NCBI GenBank assembly: GCA_035623275.1
Contig: DASPTT010000064.1
Span: 1-7,057, forward strand
Reading direction: 5' to 3'
DNA length: 7,057 bases
Source: DASPTT01 sp035623275
GTDB lineage: Bacteria > Actinomycetota > Acidimicrobiia > Acidimicrobiales > UBA8190
The position numbers were made by a program, and so were the translations under genes. A model generated the notes under the pieces. It did no database searches. It saw only the letters and a program-made list of their open reading frames with translations, and was not told the DNA's origin. The first letter of the stretch is position 1. Every line of letters begins with the position of its first letter. Shown here one piece after another: positions 6,203 through 7,057 of the stretch.

Positions 6203-6277
6203 CGGGCTGTGGCGCAGCTTGGTTAGCGCGCTTGACTGGGGGTCAAGAGGTCGCCGGTTCAAATCCGGCCAGCCCGA
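6203..6277 (+). tRNA. tRNA-Pro (anticodon GGG)
   Basis: A complete cloverleaf can be folded by hand. The acceptor stem CGGGCTG (6203-6209) pairs perfectly with CAGCCCG (6270-6276), followed by discriminator A at 6277. The D stem is GCGC (6212-6215) with GCGC (6226-6229), around a loop containing TTGGTTA. The anticodon stem CTTGA (6231-6235) pairs with TCAAG (6243-6247), and the loop CTGGGGG gives anticodon GGG at 6238-6240. The T stem GCCGG (6253-6257) pairs with CCGGC (6265-6269) around TTCAAAT. The C1-G72 end with discriminator A is typical of bacterial tRNA-Pro. No CCA is encoded, so the end is added by CCA transferase. GGG reads CCC and CCU codons. Position 37 is G, the usual TrmD m1G37 target. 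Confidence 0.97.
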
Positions 6278-6324
6278 CGGTGTGATGTTCGAGACATCGG
6301 AGACACTAGATGTCCGACCGCAGT
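6278..6324. other. Spacer between tRNA-Pro and the receiver gene, with overlapping inverted repeats
   Basis: This is a short non-coding gap where the plus-strand tRNA and the minus-strand receiver gene converge. It holds mutually exclusive stems: GATGT (6284-6288) with ACATC (6294-6298), loop of five; and GACATC (6293-6298) with GATGTC (6309-6314), loop of ten. A further short stem is TCGGA (6297-6301) with TCCGA (6313-6317). There is no T-run, so a classical intrinsic terminator is not evident, although one of these hairpins may end or trim the tRNA transcript. Confidence 0.35.
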
Positions 6325-6708
6325 TTACCGACCGAGCACCTCGGCGACGGCTCCCAGGACGTCCTCTGGGTCAGCTGGCTTTCGCACAACGGCGTGAATC
6401 ATGACCCCGCCGTCTTCCGGTCGCAGATCCGGCTCAGCCGCCGATAGCACGATGACCGGAGGGTCGCGGTGGCTCAGTCGCTGCAGGACCTCGAACCCGT
6501 CGAGTCGTGGCATGTGGAGATCGAGGAGGATCACCCCGACGGTTGTCTCCCGCAACGCCTCCAGCGCATGCTCGCCGTTGGCAGCCTCGGCCACCTCGTA
6601 CCCCTCGTTTCGGAGGATCTCCGCCATCGTGGTCCTCACCGCGTCCTCGTCGTCGACCACCAGGACATCGACCTCGGGACTCTCCCAGCCGACGATGTGA
6701 TCGGGCAC
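6325..6708 (-). CDS. Single-domain response regulator (CheY-like receiver), start uncertain
   Basis: A phosphoacceptor signalling domain with no output domain; the gene ends right after the receiver. With a GTG start at 6708 it has 127 residues. It shows VDVLVVDDED with Asp19/Asp20 for Mg2+, the phosphoacceptor Asp63 in LLDLHMPRLDGFEVL, Ser89 in VIVLSA, and Lys110-Pro111 in VRKPADPEDVL. All catalytic positions are therefore present. The frame stays open upstream to a GTG at 7029, but that extension is Arg/Pro/Gly-rich and matches no domain I know, so it is not included. An ATG at 6831 is another possible start; none has a clear Shine-Dalgarno site. Codon use is softer than elsewhere in the window (several CGA, CCA, GCT and CTA codons) and the stop is TAA, whereas all other genes here end in TGA. 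No histidine kinase is visible. Confidence 0.8.
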   Translation of the reverse strand: MPDHIVGWESPEVDVLVVDDEDAVRTTMAEILRNEGYEVAEAANGEHALEALRETTVGVILLDLHMPRLDGFEVLQRLSHRDPPVIVLSAAEPDLRPEDGGVMIHAVVRKPADPEDVLGAVAEVLGR

Positions 6709-7057
6709 ATCACGATGTGGCCATGCGCCGTCGAGCCGGCCAAGGTGCCGAGGGCGAGAGTTCGCCGGGCCGTTGGTCTCGGGCGGCGCGGGACCTTCGT
6801 ACCATCTCGCCACATTCAGTGCGCCAACCATCACGCACACGAACCAAAGACGGTGGAGGATTCCCTGGCCCAGTCGCCGTTCCCCAAATCGATGTGGTCG
6901 GAGATGCGGCCCCCGCCCGGTGCGGACGGCGCGGTCGGCGAACAACTCGAGGGTCGTGGCGTTCACCGACCCGGCCTCCCATCGGGGCAGTGGCGACGGC
7001 GGGCCCACGTTCGGCCTGGGGCGGTTCACCAGGCCGTGAAATGGGTTCGGCCGCTCG
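6709..7057. other. About 350 bases with no defensible gene
   Basis: Open frames here (minus strand up to 7029 and 6982, plus strand 6773-7039) encode Arg/Pro/Gly-rich strings without recognisable motifs. I see no RNA gene, hairpin terminator or long repeat. The minus-strand frame is continuous with the receiver gene, so part of this could be its true N terminus, a decayed gene, or the regulatory region. The sequence looks locally less GC-biased than the left part of the window. Confidence 0.4.

Noticed and set aside
6909..7029. Minus-strand peptide with an NATTLELFADRAVRTGRG stretch that faintly recalls the start of acyl-CoA ligases
   Set aside because: The likeness is confined to under 25 residues and no ligase motif follows in any frame, so it cannot be called.
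6773..7039. Plus-strand 88-codon open frame near the right edge
   Set aside because: Low-complexity Arg/Pro/Ser-rich translation, no Shine-Dalgarno site, no domain.
1..7057. CRISPR array, mobile element, toxin-antitoxin or defence genes
   Set aside because: I looked for regularly spaced repeats, terminal inverted repeats, transposase or integrase motifs and short paired genes, and saw none.

Overview
The window looks like a chromosomal segment of a very GC-rich actinobacterium. The signs are third codon positions that are almost all G or C, GTG starts, TGA stops, a tRNA without an encoded CCA end, and actinobacterial-style small secreted proteins. An Acidimicrobiia-like lineage is a guess from gene content and style; nothing in the sequence proves it.

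Layout. (1) Bases 1-3693, plus strand, are a tight unidirectional cluster. It holds the 3' end of a DUF512 radical-SAM-type protein gene, then der (the double-GTPase 50S ribosome assembly factor), then a full-length acyl-CoA carboxylase carboxyltransferase (beta) subunit, then a 64-residue protein with a four-Cys zinc ribbon and one membrane helix. Junctions overlap or lie within 9 bases, so this is almost certainly one translationally coupled operon. (2) Bases 3734-6147, minus strand, converge on that operon. In transcription order they encode a small secreted lipoprotein (DUF3558-like in pattern), a single-domain cupin, and a periplasmic-type substrate-binding protein of the branched-chain amino acid (LivJ-like) fold. 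No permease or ATPase genes accompany the binding protein. (3) Bases 6203-6277, plus strand, are a tRNA-Pro with anticodon GGG. (4) Beyond the tRNA, sequence style changes: there is a minus-strand single-domain response-regulator receiver with softer codon use and a TAA stop, then about 350 bases with no gene I can defend, up to the window end.

How the genes fit together. The DUF512-der pair is a familiar neighbourhood. The carboxylase subunit supplies the transferase half of a biotin-dependent acyl-CoA carboxylase, so its biotin carboxylase/BCCP partner must lie elsewhere. The ribbon protein is coupled to the carboxylase but its job is unknown. The minus-strand genes look like an envelope or solute-sensing group.

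I see no CRISPR array, transposase, integrase, phage gene, toxin-antitoxin pair or recognisable defence system. Most of the window is ordinary; the points worth a second look are local: the tRNA anticodon loop, a Der G4 variant, the coupled ribbon protein, the orphan binding protein and the composition change after the tRNA.
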